The translations under genes were made by a program, and so were the position numbers. Below, one piece after another: positions 15,157 to 23,426 of a stretch of DNA of 24,030 nucleotides. The number at the start of each line of letters is the position of its first letter. Position 1 is the first letter of the stretch. The DNA comes from CAZSIA01 sp045126355 (GTDB lineage Bacteria > Bacillota_I > Bacilli_A > Acholeplasmatales > Anaeroplasmataceae): NCBI GenBank assembly GCA_045126355.1, contig JBGVOE010000014.1, positions 1-24,030 of the forward strand, in the 5' to 3' direction. The notes below the pieces were generated by a model. The model was not told the origin of the DNA. It searched no databases and was given only the letters and a program-made list of their open reading frames with translations.

Positions 15157-17014
15157 AAAATCACATAACCAAACTAGCTCGATGGCTATAAATAATAGAG
15201 CATTAAAAATGATTTACAAGAAATATCCTCAATTGGTTATTTCAACCATTCTGAATTCAATTTGGAGTGCAGTTACTCCATATGTTGGAATTTATTTATC
15301 AGCATTAATAATTGAAGAACTTGCGGGGGCAAGAAATATTGAAAGATTAAAATTGTTAGTTATAGTAACTGTAGTTTTACTAGCGTTTATTTCATTAATA
15401 TCTGCACTATTAAATAAATGGAATGAAGCCCATACATCTAATCTATGGTATAAGTTTGAAAAGTTTTATACTGAAAAATTATTTGAAATGGATTTTGTAA
15501 GCTTAGATGATATTAAAACTCATGAACTTTTGTCAACAATTAGACAAAACCAAAATGGTGGTGGATGGGGATTATTTAGAGTAGCAGATAATTATAAAAC
15601 TCTAATATCATCAATATTCACATTATTAGGTGGATTAGCTTTAACTATTACATTATTTTCAACAAAAGTTCCAGAAACTGCAGGAAACTTTGTTATTCTA
15701 AATAATCCATTGTTTATTATGGGCGTTATTTTACTAATGGTATTAGCTACCTTATTAACTCCTTATTTCTGGTACAAAGCTAGTAGCTACTACGCCAAGT
15801 ATTCTAACTTGCATAACCTTGGAAATAGAATGTTCGGTTTTTTTGGATGGTTAGGATACAATAAAGATTTATCTACAGATGTTAGAATGTATAGACAAGA
15901 TTTATTATGTGATAAATATAATAGAAATAAAAATGATACATTTGCATCTAATGGTTTATTCGCCAAACTTTCATTAGGTCCAATTGGATTATATTCTGCT
16001 TTAGGAGCTGTTATATCAGCATTATTTATTGGATTAGTATATTTATTTGTATGCTTAAAATCATGGGCAGGAGCCTTTGGGGTAGGTATGGTAATGCAAT
16101 ATATCGCATCAATTACAAAGGTTTCATCAGGACTTAATGAATTAGTAAGTACTACTGGATCAATGAAAAATAATAGTAGTTTTTTAAAATTAGTATTTGA
16201 ATTCTTAGATATTCCTAATACAATGTATCAAGGTGATTTACCAATTGATAAAAATTTAAACAAAGACTTCGAAATAGAATTTAAAAATGTATCATTTAAA
16301 TACCAAACAAGTGCAGATTACGTTCTAAAGGATATAAATATAAAGATTAAAGCCGGTAGTAGACTTGCAATTGTAGGAATGAATGGCAGCGGTAAAACAA
16401 CATTCATAAAACTATTATGTAGATTATACGACCCTACAGAAGGTGAAATTTTATTAAATGGAATTAATATTAAAGAATACAATTATTTAGATTATTTAAT
16501 GATATTCTCAGTTGTATTCCAAGATTTCCAATTATTGGCATTTCCACTAGGTGAAAATGTTGCATCTGTTATTGAATACAATCCAAAAGAAGTTATTGAA
16601 TCATTAAATCGTGCAGGATTTGAAGAAGGATTAAAGAAATTAGATAATGGCTTAGATACATATTTATATAAAAACATTGATGAAAAAGGTGTTAATGTAT
16701 CTGGAGGAGAAGCTCAAAAGATTGCAATTGCTAGAGCATTATATAAAAATTCACCATTCATTATATTAGATGAACCAACAGCATCATTAGATCCAATCGC
16801 AGAAGCTGAAATTTATTTAAAATTTAATGAGATAGTAGATGATAGAACAGCAATTTACATTAGTCATAGATTATCTTCATGTATATTCTGTGATGAAGTA
16901 GTTGTGTTTGATAATGGTCGTATTGTTCAACATGATACCCATAAGAATCTTTTAAAAGATGAAAAAGGTAAATATTTTGAATTATGGAACGCTCAAGCAC
17001 AATACTATAAATAA
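15146..17014 (+). CDS. ABC exporter half-transporter, subunit 2
   Basis: This 622-residue protein has membrane segments in residues 28-330 and an ATPase domain: GMNGSGKTT (411-419), Q-loop VFQDFQ, signature VSGGEAQKIAIARAL, FIILDEPTASLDP and ISHRLSS. Both half-transporters keep the catalytic Glu and switch His, so neither ATP site is obviously degenerate. Start ATG 15146 lies 8 bases after AAGGAGG; ATG 15140 is only 2 bases away, and the longer frame to 15080 is overlap only. An unusual 40-residue insert around 136-190 (NGGGWGLF, KVPETAGNFVILNNP) places extra residues between the second and third membrane spans. A strong terminator follows directly. Confidence 0.9.
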   Translation: MKNKKSHNQTSSMAINNRALKMIYKKYPQLVISTILNSIWSAVTPYVGIYLSALIIEELAGARNIERLKLLVIVTVVLLAFISLISALLNKWNEAHTSNLWYKFEKFYTEKLFEMDFVSLDDIKTHELLSTIRQNQNGGGWGLFRVADNYKTLISSIFTLLGGLALTITLFSTKVPETAGNFVILNNPLFIMGVILLMVLATLLTPYFWYKASSYYAKYSNLHNLGNRMFGFFGWLGYNKDLSTDVRMYRQDLLCDKYNRNKNDTFASNGLFAKLSLGPIGLYSALGAVISALFIGLVYLFVCLKSWAGAFGVGMVMQYIASITKVSSGLNELVSTTGSMKNNSSFLKLVFEFLDIPNTMYQGDLPIDKNLNKDFEIEFKNVSFKYQTSADYVLKDINIKIKAGSRLAIVGMNGSGKTTFIKLLCRLYDPTEGEILLNGINIKEYNYLDYLMIFSVVFQDFQLLAFPLGENVASVIEYNPKEVIESLNRAGFEEGLKKLDNGLDTYLYKNIDEKGVNVSGGEAQKIAIARALYKNSPFIILDEPTASLDPIAEAEIYLKFNEIVDDRTAIYISHRLSSCIFCDEVVVFDNGRIVQHDTHKNLLKDEKGKYFELWNAQAQYYK

Positions 17015-17020
17015 AATTTT

Positions 17021-17057
17021 AAACTACTTTAGGAGTTAATCCTGAGTAGTTTTTTTT
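17021..17057 (+). terminator. Terminator of the ABC exporter operon
   Basis: The stem AAACTACTTTAGGA/TCCTGAGTAGTTT has one interior mismatch and the loop GTTAA. A T-run follows, and the structure begins 7 bp after the stop. Confidence 0.92.
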
Positions 17058-17393
17058 CTAGTTTTGATGTATAATATTTATAGAGTGAAGAATTCACTAA
17101 ATTAGAATTTATCAAGTTATTTAATAAAATAAAAAAGGCATCAAAACGATATAGAAATGTATAAATTATTGGAGTATGCAAATTATTTAATTTTTTTTAG
17201 ATAAAATTTGCTAATTTTTGACAAAAAAGAAAAATATATGCTATAATAACAACAAATTTATAAGGTATCAAAAGGTATACTTTTATAAATTATTTGGTGA
17301 CTAAATAAAAATAGTTGCTTGTTTTAACATAGGATAATGATTATTTTTGTCATGTCTATATGATATTGGATTTTAGGAAGTAATGGGATTAAT
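17058..17393. other. 336-bp intergenic region before the glycosyltransferase operon
   Basis: I see no protein gene here; the longest open stretches are about 15 codons. It holds the promoter at 17218-17247 and, just after the expected transcription start, an inverted repeat AATTTATAA (17255-17263) with TTATAAATT (17283-17291). Two direct AAGGTAT copies lie inside that repeat. The resulting leader is about 140 nt long. No known riboswitch motif is evident. Confidence 0.5.
17218..17247 (+). promoter_or_regulatory. Promoter of the glycosyltransferase-acyltransferase operon
   Basis: Consensus TTGACA (17218-17223) and TATAAT (17242-17247) are separated by 18 bp, about 147 bp before the glycosyltransferase ATG. 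Confidence 0.82.
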
Positions 17394-18545
17394 ATGAAAA
17401 TCGTAATTGTTTGTGATGTTTTAGGAGAAGAAAATAATGGCACCACTATAGCTGCCATGAATTTAATTCGTTATTTAAAGAAGCAAGGACATGAAGTTAG
17501 GGTTATTTGTGCAGATAAGAATAGGGAAAATGAAGAAAATGTTTATGTAGTTCCTAATTTGAATTTAGGGAAAGTTTTAAATGCATATGTAGCAAAAGTT
17601 GGTGTATCTTTAGCAAAGGCTGATGAGACGATTATACGTAAGGGATTAGAGGGAGTAGATCATGTGCATATATTATTGCCATTTGCACTAGGTAAAGTTG
17701 CTGCTAGAGTTGCTAGGGAAAATAATTTGCCTACAACAGCAAGTTTTCATATGCAAGCGCAAAATTTTACTTCATATATAAAACTAAATAAATTTGCTTT
17801 TATTAATCATTTAGTATATAAGGTAATTTATAAAAATGTATATAGACATATAGATTCTATACATTATCCAACAGAGTTTATAAAAGGAGTATTTGAAAAA
17901 AATATAGGTAAAAAGACAAATGGATATGTTATATCAAATGGGGTACATGGATATGTAAAACCAAGTAATATAGTTAAGCCAAAAGAACTAGAAGACAAAA
18001 TAGTAATTTTGACTACTGGTAGATATTCTAGAGAAAAGTCACAAGATACCTTGATTAAAGCAGTTAAATATTCTAAATATGCAGACAAGATACAACTTAT
18101 TTTAGGGGGACAAGGAGTAAAGGAGAAGAAATATAGGAAACTTTCTAAAAAATTAGCGATACAACCTATATTTAAGTTCTATTCACGTACTGAGATAATA
18201 GATGTACTTAATTATGCTGATTTATATGTTCACCCAGCTGAAGTAGAGTTAGAGGGAATTTCTTGTATTGAGGCTATTGCTTGTGGCAAATTAACTATTG
18301 TCTCAGATTCAAAACATGCTGCTACTAAAAACTTTGCTTTAGATGAAAAATGTATATTTAAAAATAGAAATCCTAAAGATTTAGCTAGAGTTATTGATTA
18401 TTGGATAGAGCATAATGAAGAAAGAAAAGAATATGAAAAGAAATATTTAGAAAGTGTTCGAGTTTTTGATCATGATTCTTGTATGAAGGAAATGGAAGAG
18501 ATGATTTTAAAAACTATAAGTGAGAAGAGAAAAAATAATGAGTAA
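17394..18545 (+). CDS. Family GT4 glycosyltransferase, probably membrane glycolipid synthesis
   Basis: This 383-residue protein has a GT-B layout. The N-terminal half starts IVCDVLGEENNGTTIAAMNL. The C-terminal half has ILTTGRYSREKSQDTLIKA and the GT4 EX7E motif in ELEGISCIEAIACGK. It should transfer a sugar from a nucleotide donor at the cytoplasmic face of the membrane. Its sequence type (NNGTTIAA, FHMQAQNFTSY) resembles diacylglycerol glucosyltransferases and their Firmicute relatives. It shares an 8-bp ATGAGTAA overlap with a lipid acyltransferase, supporting a lipid acceptor. Exact sugar and acceptor cannot be read from sequence. The ATG at 17394 is preceded only by a weak GGGA site. Confidence 0.85.
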   Translation: MKIVIVCDVLGEENNGTTIAAMNLIRYLKKQGHEVRVICADKNRENEENVYVVPNLNLGKVLNAYVAKVGVSLAKADETIIRKGLEGVDHVHILLPFALGKVAARVARENNLPTTASFHMQAQNFTSYIKLNKFAFINHLVYKVIYKNVYRHIDSIHYPTEFIKGVFEKNIGKKTNGYVISNGVHGYVKPSNIVKPKELEDKIVILTTGRYSREKSQDTLIKAVKYSKYADKIQLILGGQGVKEKKYRKLSKKLAIQPIFKFYSRTEIIDVLNYADLYVHPAEVELEGISCIEAIACGKLTIVSDSKHAATKNFALDEKCIFKNRNPKDLARVIDYWIEHNEERKEYEKKYLESVRVFDHDSCMKEMEEMILKTISEKRKNNE

Positions 18546-19344
18546 GGAAAGAGTTATTTATTACGTGGATGAATTAAATGATGATTTTGCTGGTAATAAT
18601 ATAAAAACTAAGCCACTAGGAAAAAAGTTCAAGTATGTACATACTAATATATTTTGGAAGATATATGAATTTATTTTATATTATGTAGTAGCCAGTCCGT
18701 TAGTATATTTAATTCAAAAGATTTATACTAGACAAAAATTTGTTAATAGAAAAGCTTTTAAAAAGGTAAAAAAAGAGGGTTACTTTATGTATAGTAATCA
18801 TACTCAATATATGAATGATGTATATATTGGGCCACTTTCTAATTGGCCTAAAAAATGTTTTATTATTGCTAATCCAGATGCTACCTCTATTAAGGGGATA
18901 AGAACAATAGTACAGGCTCTTGGTGTAATACCATTGGGTGTGTCATTAAAAGAAGCGAAGAATATGATTAAATGTATTGAAACAAGAATAAAGGAAAATA
19001 ATGCAATTATGATCTATCCAGAAGCACATATTTGGCCATATTATACAAAAATAAGACCTTTTGAATATATGTCATTTAAGTATCCTTGCAAGTTAAATAA
19101 ACCTATTTTTGTTTTAACTAATTGTTATCAAAAAAGACGTTTTGCCAAAAGACCTAAAGTGATTACTTATGTGGATGGACCTTTTTATCCAAATATGGAG
19201 TTAGATGTTAATGCTGCTGCTAAAGAGTTAAGAAATATTGCTTATGATACAATGGTTAAAAGAGCAAGTGAATATTCCACTTATGAATATATAAAATATA
19301 TAAAAAAAGAAGAATCAAATATAAATGAAAATCATCTAAAATAA
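18538..19344 (+). CDS. PlsC-like lysophospholipid acyltransferase
   Basis: This 268-residue protein has a hydrophobic segment at about 42-60. The acyltransferase motif follows as SNHTQYMND (His88, Asp94), with five rather than the standard four residues between His and Asp. The second motif is IYPEAHIWPYY (159-169) instead of EGTR. I recall both variants from a Firmicute subfamily of 1-acylglycerol-3-phosphate acyltransferases. It would acylate a lysolipid or a glycolipid precursor at the inner membrane surface. The ATG at 18538 overlaps the end of the glycosyltransferase gene, so the two are co-translated. The acceptor is uncertain. No canonical terminator follows, but the hairpin at 19406-19436 may act as one. 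Confidence 0.8.
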   Translation: MSKERVIYYVDELNDDFAGNNIKTKPLGKKFKYVHTNIFWKIYEFILYYVVASPLVYLIQKIYTRQKFVNRKAFKKVKKEGYFMYSNHTQYMNDVYIGPLSNWPKKCFIIANPDATSIKGIRTIVQALGVIPLGVSLKEAKNMIKCIETRIKENNAIMIYPEAHIWPYYTKIRPFEYMSFKYPCKLNKPIFVLTNCYQKRRFAKRPKVITYVDGPFYPNMELDVNAAAKELRNIAYDTMVKRASEYSTYEYIKYIKKEESNINENHLK

Positions 19345-19394
19345 AAGGAACACATTAGTTGAACTAGTCAATAGTTCGTAGACACAAAAAAATA

Positions 19395-19625
19395 TTATTT
19401 AAATGAAAGCTCTGTTCTATATTGAACAGGGCTTTTATAATTTAAAGAATAAGATAAACGCTCATTGTTAAAATAATGAATATAATCTTGAATAGTCTTG
19501 TGAACATCATTGGTCCTATAAAGATTAAAGTCAATTGCTAACTCTTCTTTAATCCAACCATTTAATGATTCAATTATTGGATTATCTGTAGGAGTTCCCT
19601 GTCGACTCATTGAACGTTTTATGTT
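19395..19625 (-). mobile_element. IS3-family (IS150-type) transposase remnant, C-terminal end only
   Basis: The minus strand encodes the last ~75 residues of an IS3-family OrfB integrase: SMSRQGTPTDNPIIESLNGW, KEEL, then IQDYIHYFNNERLSYSLNYKSPVQYR and the stop. The final catalytic Glu (PIIESLNGW) is present, but the two catalytic Asp and the whole N-terminus are gone, so it is dead. Homology stops near 19,620 where nitroreductase sequence begins on the other strand. The end of the element probably lies at about 19,355-19,385 (inverted repeat GAACTA/TAGTTC), but I cannot fix its exact terminus. A 12-bp stem at 19406-19436 overlaps the stop and could terminate transcription entering from the left. 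Confidence 0.82.
19406..19436 (+). terminator. Terminator-like hairpin at the IS transposase 3' end
   Basis: AAAGCTCTGTTC pairs with GAACAGGGCTTT (one G-T pair) around the loop TATATT, followed by a short T-run on the + strand. It lies 62 bp after the acyltransferase stop and could end that operon. It may equally be the IS element's own insulation hairpin. Confidence 0.5.
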
Positions 19626-19894
19626 ATGGTGTAAATAATGGGATAGCACATAAATCTAAAACTTTAAAAGAAGTATCAAGTTATGATGGAACTATGCCTG
19701 AGTGGTTTAAAAACGGAGTTGAAGCATCATTACTTGCTCCAACAGCTCTTAATAAACAAGATTATAAAATAATTTGTAAAGATAATAAAGTAAAAATAGA
19801 AATAGATAACGGTATATTTACAGGAGCAAATAAAGGTCTAATTAAATATCATTTTGAATTAGGTGCAGGTAAAGAAAACTTTGAATGGGAGTAA
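19618..19894 (+). pseudogene. Nitroreductase-family protein, N-terminus lost
   Basis: About 90 residues remain: CYGVNNGIAHKSKTLKEVS, PEWFKNGVEASLLAPTALNK and GLIKYHFELGAG. This is the C-terminal half of the putative TM-nitroreductase family (PF14512), where HKSK and the PEWFxxGVEAALLAPTA stretch are conserved. Whole proteins are about 200-270 residues and bind FMN, so the cofactor-binding N-terminal half is missing. The missing part is not on the far side of the IS remnant, where the acyltransferase operon lies. The break is therefore a deletion or rearrangement, not a simple insertion. The ATG at 19610 lies at or outside the homologous region and has no ribosome site. Confidence 0.75.
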
Positions 19895-19937
19895 TACAAA
19901 TTCCTATTAAACGAGCAGTTACAATTTAATAAAGTAC

Positions 19938-19969
19938 AAAAAAATATCAGATTAAGTTCTGATATTTTT
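19938..19969. terminator. Bidirectional-looking terminator after the nitroreductase remnant
   Basis: An A-run followed by TATCAGA pairs with TCTGATA and a T-run, with loop TTAAGT. The A-run before and T-run after allow termination from either side. It stands between the nitroreductase remnant and truncated spoIVA. Confidence 0.82.
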
Positions 19970-20007
19970 GCTATATAACGCTCTACCTCTCGTAAAATGT
20001 TCTTTTA

Positions 20008-21393
20008 GGTAAAAGTACGTTCATTACTAAATTTATGGAAAATAAAATATTACCACTTGTTACAGATGACTTTTTAAAAAATAAAATTATAGATGAATTA
20101 CCACAAACATCAAAAGGTAAAACAATAATGACAGTAGAACCTAAATTTATACCTAATAATGCAATTACAATAAATATAGGTGATACACAAATGAATACAA
20201 GATTGGTTGATTCAGTTGGTTTTGTTATTCCAAATGCAAGTGGTCATTTTGATGATAATGGACCTAAAATGGTTAAAACACCTTGGTTTGATGATCCTAT
20301 TCCATTTAAAGAAGCTGCTGAAATAGGAACAAAAAAAGTAATTTTAAATCATTCTAACATTGGTATTTTAATTACAAGTGATGGAACTTTTTCTGATTTT
20401 GAAAGAAATGATTACGCAAGCGTAGAAGATATAATTGTTAATGAATTAAAAGGACTTAAAAAACCATTTGTTATTGTATTAAATACATTAGATCCAAAAG
20501 CAAGCTCTGTAATTAAATTACAAAAAGATTTAGAAAAGAAATATCAAGTATCTGTTATTCCTACTAATGTACTTAATATGGATAGTAATGATATTGATAA
20601 GATTTTAAAAGAAGCGCTTAATGAATTTGAAATAAAAGAATTAAATTTATTATTGCCAAAGTATATTAGTGTATTAGCTGAAGATAATAAATTTAAAACT
20701 AATATTATGAATATTATTAGTGAAGCTACTAAAAAATATAGTAAATATAAAGAAATAGAATCTATTAAAGAAAGCTTAATAAATACTAAGATGTTTAAAG
20801 AAGTAAAAATTGATTTAACAGACGTTAGTATTGGAGTAGCTAATATTACATTAGAATTAGATGATAAATTATATGATGAAATAATAATGGATTTATTAGG
20901 ATATGAATTAACTGATAAAGCTGATATTATTCAAATACTACAAGAATATGTAAACTTAAAAAATAGTTTTAGTGGTGTTAAGAGTGCATTAGATGAAGTA
21001 ATGAATACAGGATATGGTGTAAGTTATCCAAGTGTAATGGATATGAAATTATTAGAACCTGTTGTTACAGAACAATCTGGTAGATATGGAGTAAAACTAA
21101 AAGCAATCGCACCTAGTATTCATATGATTAGAGTAGATGTTGAATCAACATTTGAACCAATCATCGGTTCACTTGAACAATCAACTACACTAATAAATTC
21201 ATTAATGAAAGATGAAGATTTATCAACTGTATGGAATAAAGAAATCTTTGGTAGAAAATTAAGTGAATTAGTTAATGATGGAATTAAAAGTAAAATAAAC
21301 ATGATGCCAGATAAAGCAAAACTTAAACTACAAGAATCACTTCAAAAAATAGTAAATACTGGTAGCGGTGGATTAATAGCTATAATACTTTAA
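20008..21393 (+). pseudogene. spoIVA: spoIVA, stage IV sporulation protein A, 5'-truncated inside the P-loop
   Basis: The frame matches SpoIVA of Bacillus subtilis almost end to end: DELPQTSKGKTIMTVEPKF, VDSVGFVIPNA, KTPWFDDPIPFKEAAEIGT, LKAIAPSIHMIRVDVES and the identical C-terminus GSGGLIAIIL. SpoIVA is an ATPase that polymerises into the basement layer of the spore coat around the forespore. Homology starts at GKSTF (20008), but the preceding residues, which should be GAVRT, read NVLL and then meet a TAA at 19993. The first ~28 codons, half of the Walker A loop, the start codon and the ribosome site are thus missing. An internal ATG at 20035 would give 452 residues without the P-loop, unable to bind ATP. 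The rest of the gene is clean, so the loss is recent or an assembly error. Confidence 0.88.
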
Positions 21394-21421
21394 GAGAAAG
21401 AGAATAATTTTTCTCTTTTTT
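21394..21421 (+). terminator. Terminator of spoIVA
   Basis: AAGAGAAAGAGAA and TTTTTCTCTTTTTT form an A/T-rich stem and T-run immediately after the stop codon. Confidence 0.75.
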
Positions 21422-21453
21422 GTTGTATAATAAATTTGAAGAGGTTTTATGTT

Positions 21454-21768
21454 ATGGAAAATAAGAAAGAAAAAATAGATTTTATTAAAAATGAACCGGA
21501 AAATCTTGATGATTATTTTACTGATTTTTATGAAGAAGATATCGAATTGTTAGAAGAAGATGAATCTATGTTAGAAGAAATAAATGATTTAGCTCTTGTT
21601 ATTGAAGAACAAATATTTATGTTAGATTATGTTTATGAAACTTATAATAGATTATTAAAAAAATATTCTGATATTGAAGCAATTAATATGATTAAAGATG
21701 TTTATTTACGTTTATATAAAGAATTTGATGAAGAAAAATATAAAAAAGAATTATTTGAATTAGTATAA
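21454..21768 (+). CDS. Small acidic protein of unknown function
   Basis: This 104-residue protein is rich in Glu, Asp, Leu and Tyr (DDYFTDFYEEDIELLEEDES) and probably all-helical in its second half (EEINDLALVIEEQIFMLDYV, then KYSDIEAINMIKDVYLRLY). It has no membrane span or signal peptide. GAAGAGG lies 9-10 bases before the ATG; a TTG at 21436 in frame is unlikely as a start. A TATAAT just after the spoIVA terminator (about 21,425) may drive it. I do not recognise a family. Confidence 0.65.
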   Translation: MENKKEKIDFIKNEPENLDDYFTDFYEEDIELLEEDESMLEEINDLALVIEEQIFMLDYVYETYNRLLKKYSDIEAINMIKDVYLRLYKEFDEEKYKKELFELV

Positions 21769-21770
21769 AT

Positions 21771-21783
21771 TGTTAACGTAACA
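21771..21783. promoter_or_regulatory. Short palindrome upstream of the XRE-membrane gene, possible operator
   Basis: TGTTA-ACG-TAACA lies 45 bp before a TATAAT (21816-21821) that precedes the regulator gene. It could be that regulator's own binding site. The site is short and occurs once as a full palindrome, so confidence is low. Confidence 0.3.
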
Positions 21784-21846
21784 AAAAGTGTCGTGTTATT
21801 TAGTTAAAGTTAACATATAATTATGACATAAAGGTTGGTGATATAA

Positions 21847-22632
21847 ATGTTAAGTGAAAAAATAAAAAAATATCGATTAGATAATAATTTAACTCAAGAA
21901 GAACTTGCCGCTAAATTATTTGTTACAAGAAACGCAGTTAGTAAATGGGAAAATGATAATGGTTATCCTAATATAGAAACATTAAAAGATATTGCGAAAT
22001 TATTAAATATTACAATAGATGAATTATTAGGTGATGATGATATTAAAACTATTACTATAAATACTAATGAGAAATTAAATAAATATAAGATTTATGGAGC
22101 CAATATTTTAGTATTTATCTTATATAGTTTGGTTGCGATTTTAATACCTCATCTAATGTTTGAAAGTGATCCAACATCACCTATGGCATACTGTTTATTT
22201 ATTGCGCCTATAACTTTTATTGTATTAGGACTCATTACACCTTTTTATAATAAAAATATGCTGCATTCTTTTATCGCAAGTGCCCTATCTATAACTCCAA
22301 TACTTATATATTTTGAAGTAGAAACTAAAGTAGTAATGTATAGTTGGGAAATAGTTTATTATATTTTATTTATTATTTCTTATTGTATTATGTTAATGAT
22401 ATTAAAAATCAATTTAAAAAGTAATATTAATAAAATAATAAAAAATATTTCATTAAGCTTATTAATATTTTTATCAATTACTTATCTTGTTTTATGTTTG
22501 ATATCATTTATAACATATAACGAAAGTTATTCAGCACCTATATATACCGAGCCATTTGTATACACTCTTATATTTATAGTTCCAATTTTAATTACTACAT
22601 TTACATATATTATTTTTAAAAAGAAAGATTAA
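21847..22632 (+). CDS. XRE-family regulator fused to a membrane domain
   Basis: Of its 261 residues, 1-62 form a typical XRE helix-turn-helix (MLSEKIKKYRLDNNLTQEEL, VTRNAVSKWENDNGYPN, LLNITIDELLG). After a short linker come about six hydrophobic segments (roughly 82-255). Such membrane-tethered XRE proteins are common in Firmicutes and are thought to sense envelope or membrane signals. It starts after AAGGTTGGTGAT. The next gene, a small membrane protein, begins 20 bp later and is probably co-expressed, so the two may work together. The target is unknown; the palindrome at 21771 is a candidate site. Confidence 0.85.
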   Translation: MLSEKIKKYRLDNNLTQEELAAKLFVTRNAVSKWENDNGYPNIETLKDIAKLLNITIDELLGDDDIKTITINTNEKLNKYKIYGANILVFILYSLVAILIPHLMFESDPTSPMAYCLFIAPITFIVLGLITPFYNKNMLHSFIASALSITPILIYFEVETKVVMYSWEIVYYILFIISYCIMLMILKINLKSNINKIIKNISLSLLIFLSITYLVLCLISFITYNESYSAPIYTEPFVYTLIFIVPILITTFTYIIFKKKD

Positions 22633-22652
22633 ATAAGACAGGAGTTGGTTTT

Positions 22653-23291
22653 ATGAAGTTAAAAAGATATTATAATTTACGTTTTATTTTTATAGTTGCG
22701 ACAGTATTTTATTCTTTAGTCCTATTATGTTCTAGTCTGATATGTATTGGTAATATTATAGATATTAATGGTCGTATAAAAGTAGAAGGAGTATATAAAG
22801 AGAATACAATAACCTATACTACATTAGAGAATTATACAATAGTAAAAAAAGATACCACTTTAAATGTCTATGATGATAATGAAGAAATATATGTTTATTA
22901 CCTTGATTCTGACCCAGAAAATATCACAACATCAACCTTGTTCTGGCAAGATATTAGCACTTCTATAACATTAATTTTAATATTTGGTGTTATTTATTTG
23001 ATTGTTATTTATACATTGAAAAGAAAAATCAAATTCGATAAAGAAATTATAAGTTTTGGCAAAATCCTTCATTTAAATATATCTAATATAATTTTTGACC
23101 GTAAGTTTATAATAATTGTTGCGGAATATACAGATAAAAAAGGAAGAAATACGAAGTTTATAAGTGAAAAAATATACGATAAAAAACAAATAGAAGAAAT
23201 TAAAGAATCTGGTAGTGTATATATATATTATCATCCTAAAAATAGATTTGAATATGTTATGTATGAGTATTCAGAAAAACAAACTCAATAG
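22653..23291 (+). CDS. Two-TM membrane protein with two similar extracytoplasmic/cytoplasmic domains (DUF3592-like)
   Basis: This 212-residue protein has membrane segments at about 9-32 and 103-125. The region between them (KVEGVYKENTITYTTLENYT, then LNVYDDNEEIYVYYLDSDPE) and the C-terminal part (IIIVAEYTDKKGRNTKFISE, IYYHPKNRFE) look alike. Both read as beta-rich 'equation-like' domains typical of DUF3592 proteins, in which a variable is followed by a tidy YYxPxNP-type ending. ACAGGAG precedes the ATG. It sits 20 bp after the XRE-membrane gene and is followed by a terminator. No enzymatic motif is visible; function unknown. Confidence 0.7.
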   Translation: MKLKRYYNLRFIFIVATVFYSLVLLCSSLICIGNIIDINGRIKVEGVYKENTITYTTLENYTIVKKDTTLNVYDDNEEIYVYYLDSDPENITTSTLFWQDISTSITLILIFGVIYLIVIYTLKRKIKFDKEIISFGKILHLNISNIIFDRKFIIIVAEYTDKKGRNTKFISEKIYDKKQIEEIKESGSVYIYYHPKNRFEYVMYEYSEKQTQ

Positions 23292-23306
23292 ATATTAATG
23301 AAGAAT

Positions 23307-23340
23307 TCCTCTGGCAATATATTGTTGGAGGATTTTTTTT
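23307..23340 (+). terminator. Terminator after the two-TM protein gene
   Basis: CCTCTGGCAA pairs with TTGTTGGAGG (three G-T wobbles) around the loop TATA, then A and eight T. It begins about 17 bp after the stop. Confidence 0.85.
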
Positions 23341-23371
23341 AATTCTCTTATTAGGAGATAATGTTCTAGTG

Positions 23372-23397
23372 TTAATTACTAGTAATTAATGTATAAT
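23372..23397 (+). promoter_or_regulatory. Promoter with an 18-bp perfect palindrome in its spacer
   Basis: TTAATTACT/AGTAATTAA (23372-23389) is a perfect 18-bp palindrome ending two bases before TATAAT (23392-23397). It would cover the -35/spacer region of the promoter of the last gene, where a repressor would bind. The -35 (GTGTTA) is poor, which would suit an activator. Confidence 0.5.
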
Positions 23398-23426
23398 GAA
23401 AGTGTAAGAGAAGGATGGTGAAATTA

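Noticed and set aside
13321..17014. Lantibiotic or bacteriocin export cluster
   Set aside because: The exporter has no peptidase-C39 domain, and no precursor peptide or modification enzyme is found nearby.
19610..19894. A complete small gene starting at the ATG at 19610
   Set aside because: The product is the C-terminal half of a nitroreductase-type protein, the ATG lies at the IS junction with no ribosome site, and the FMN-binding N-terminal half is missing.
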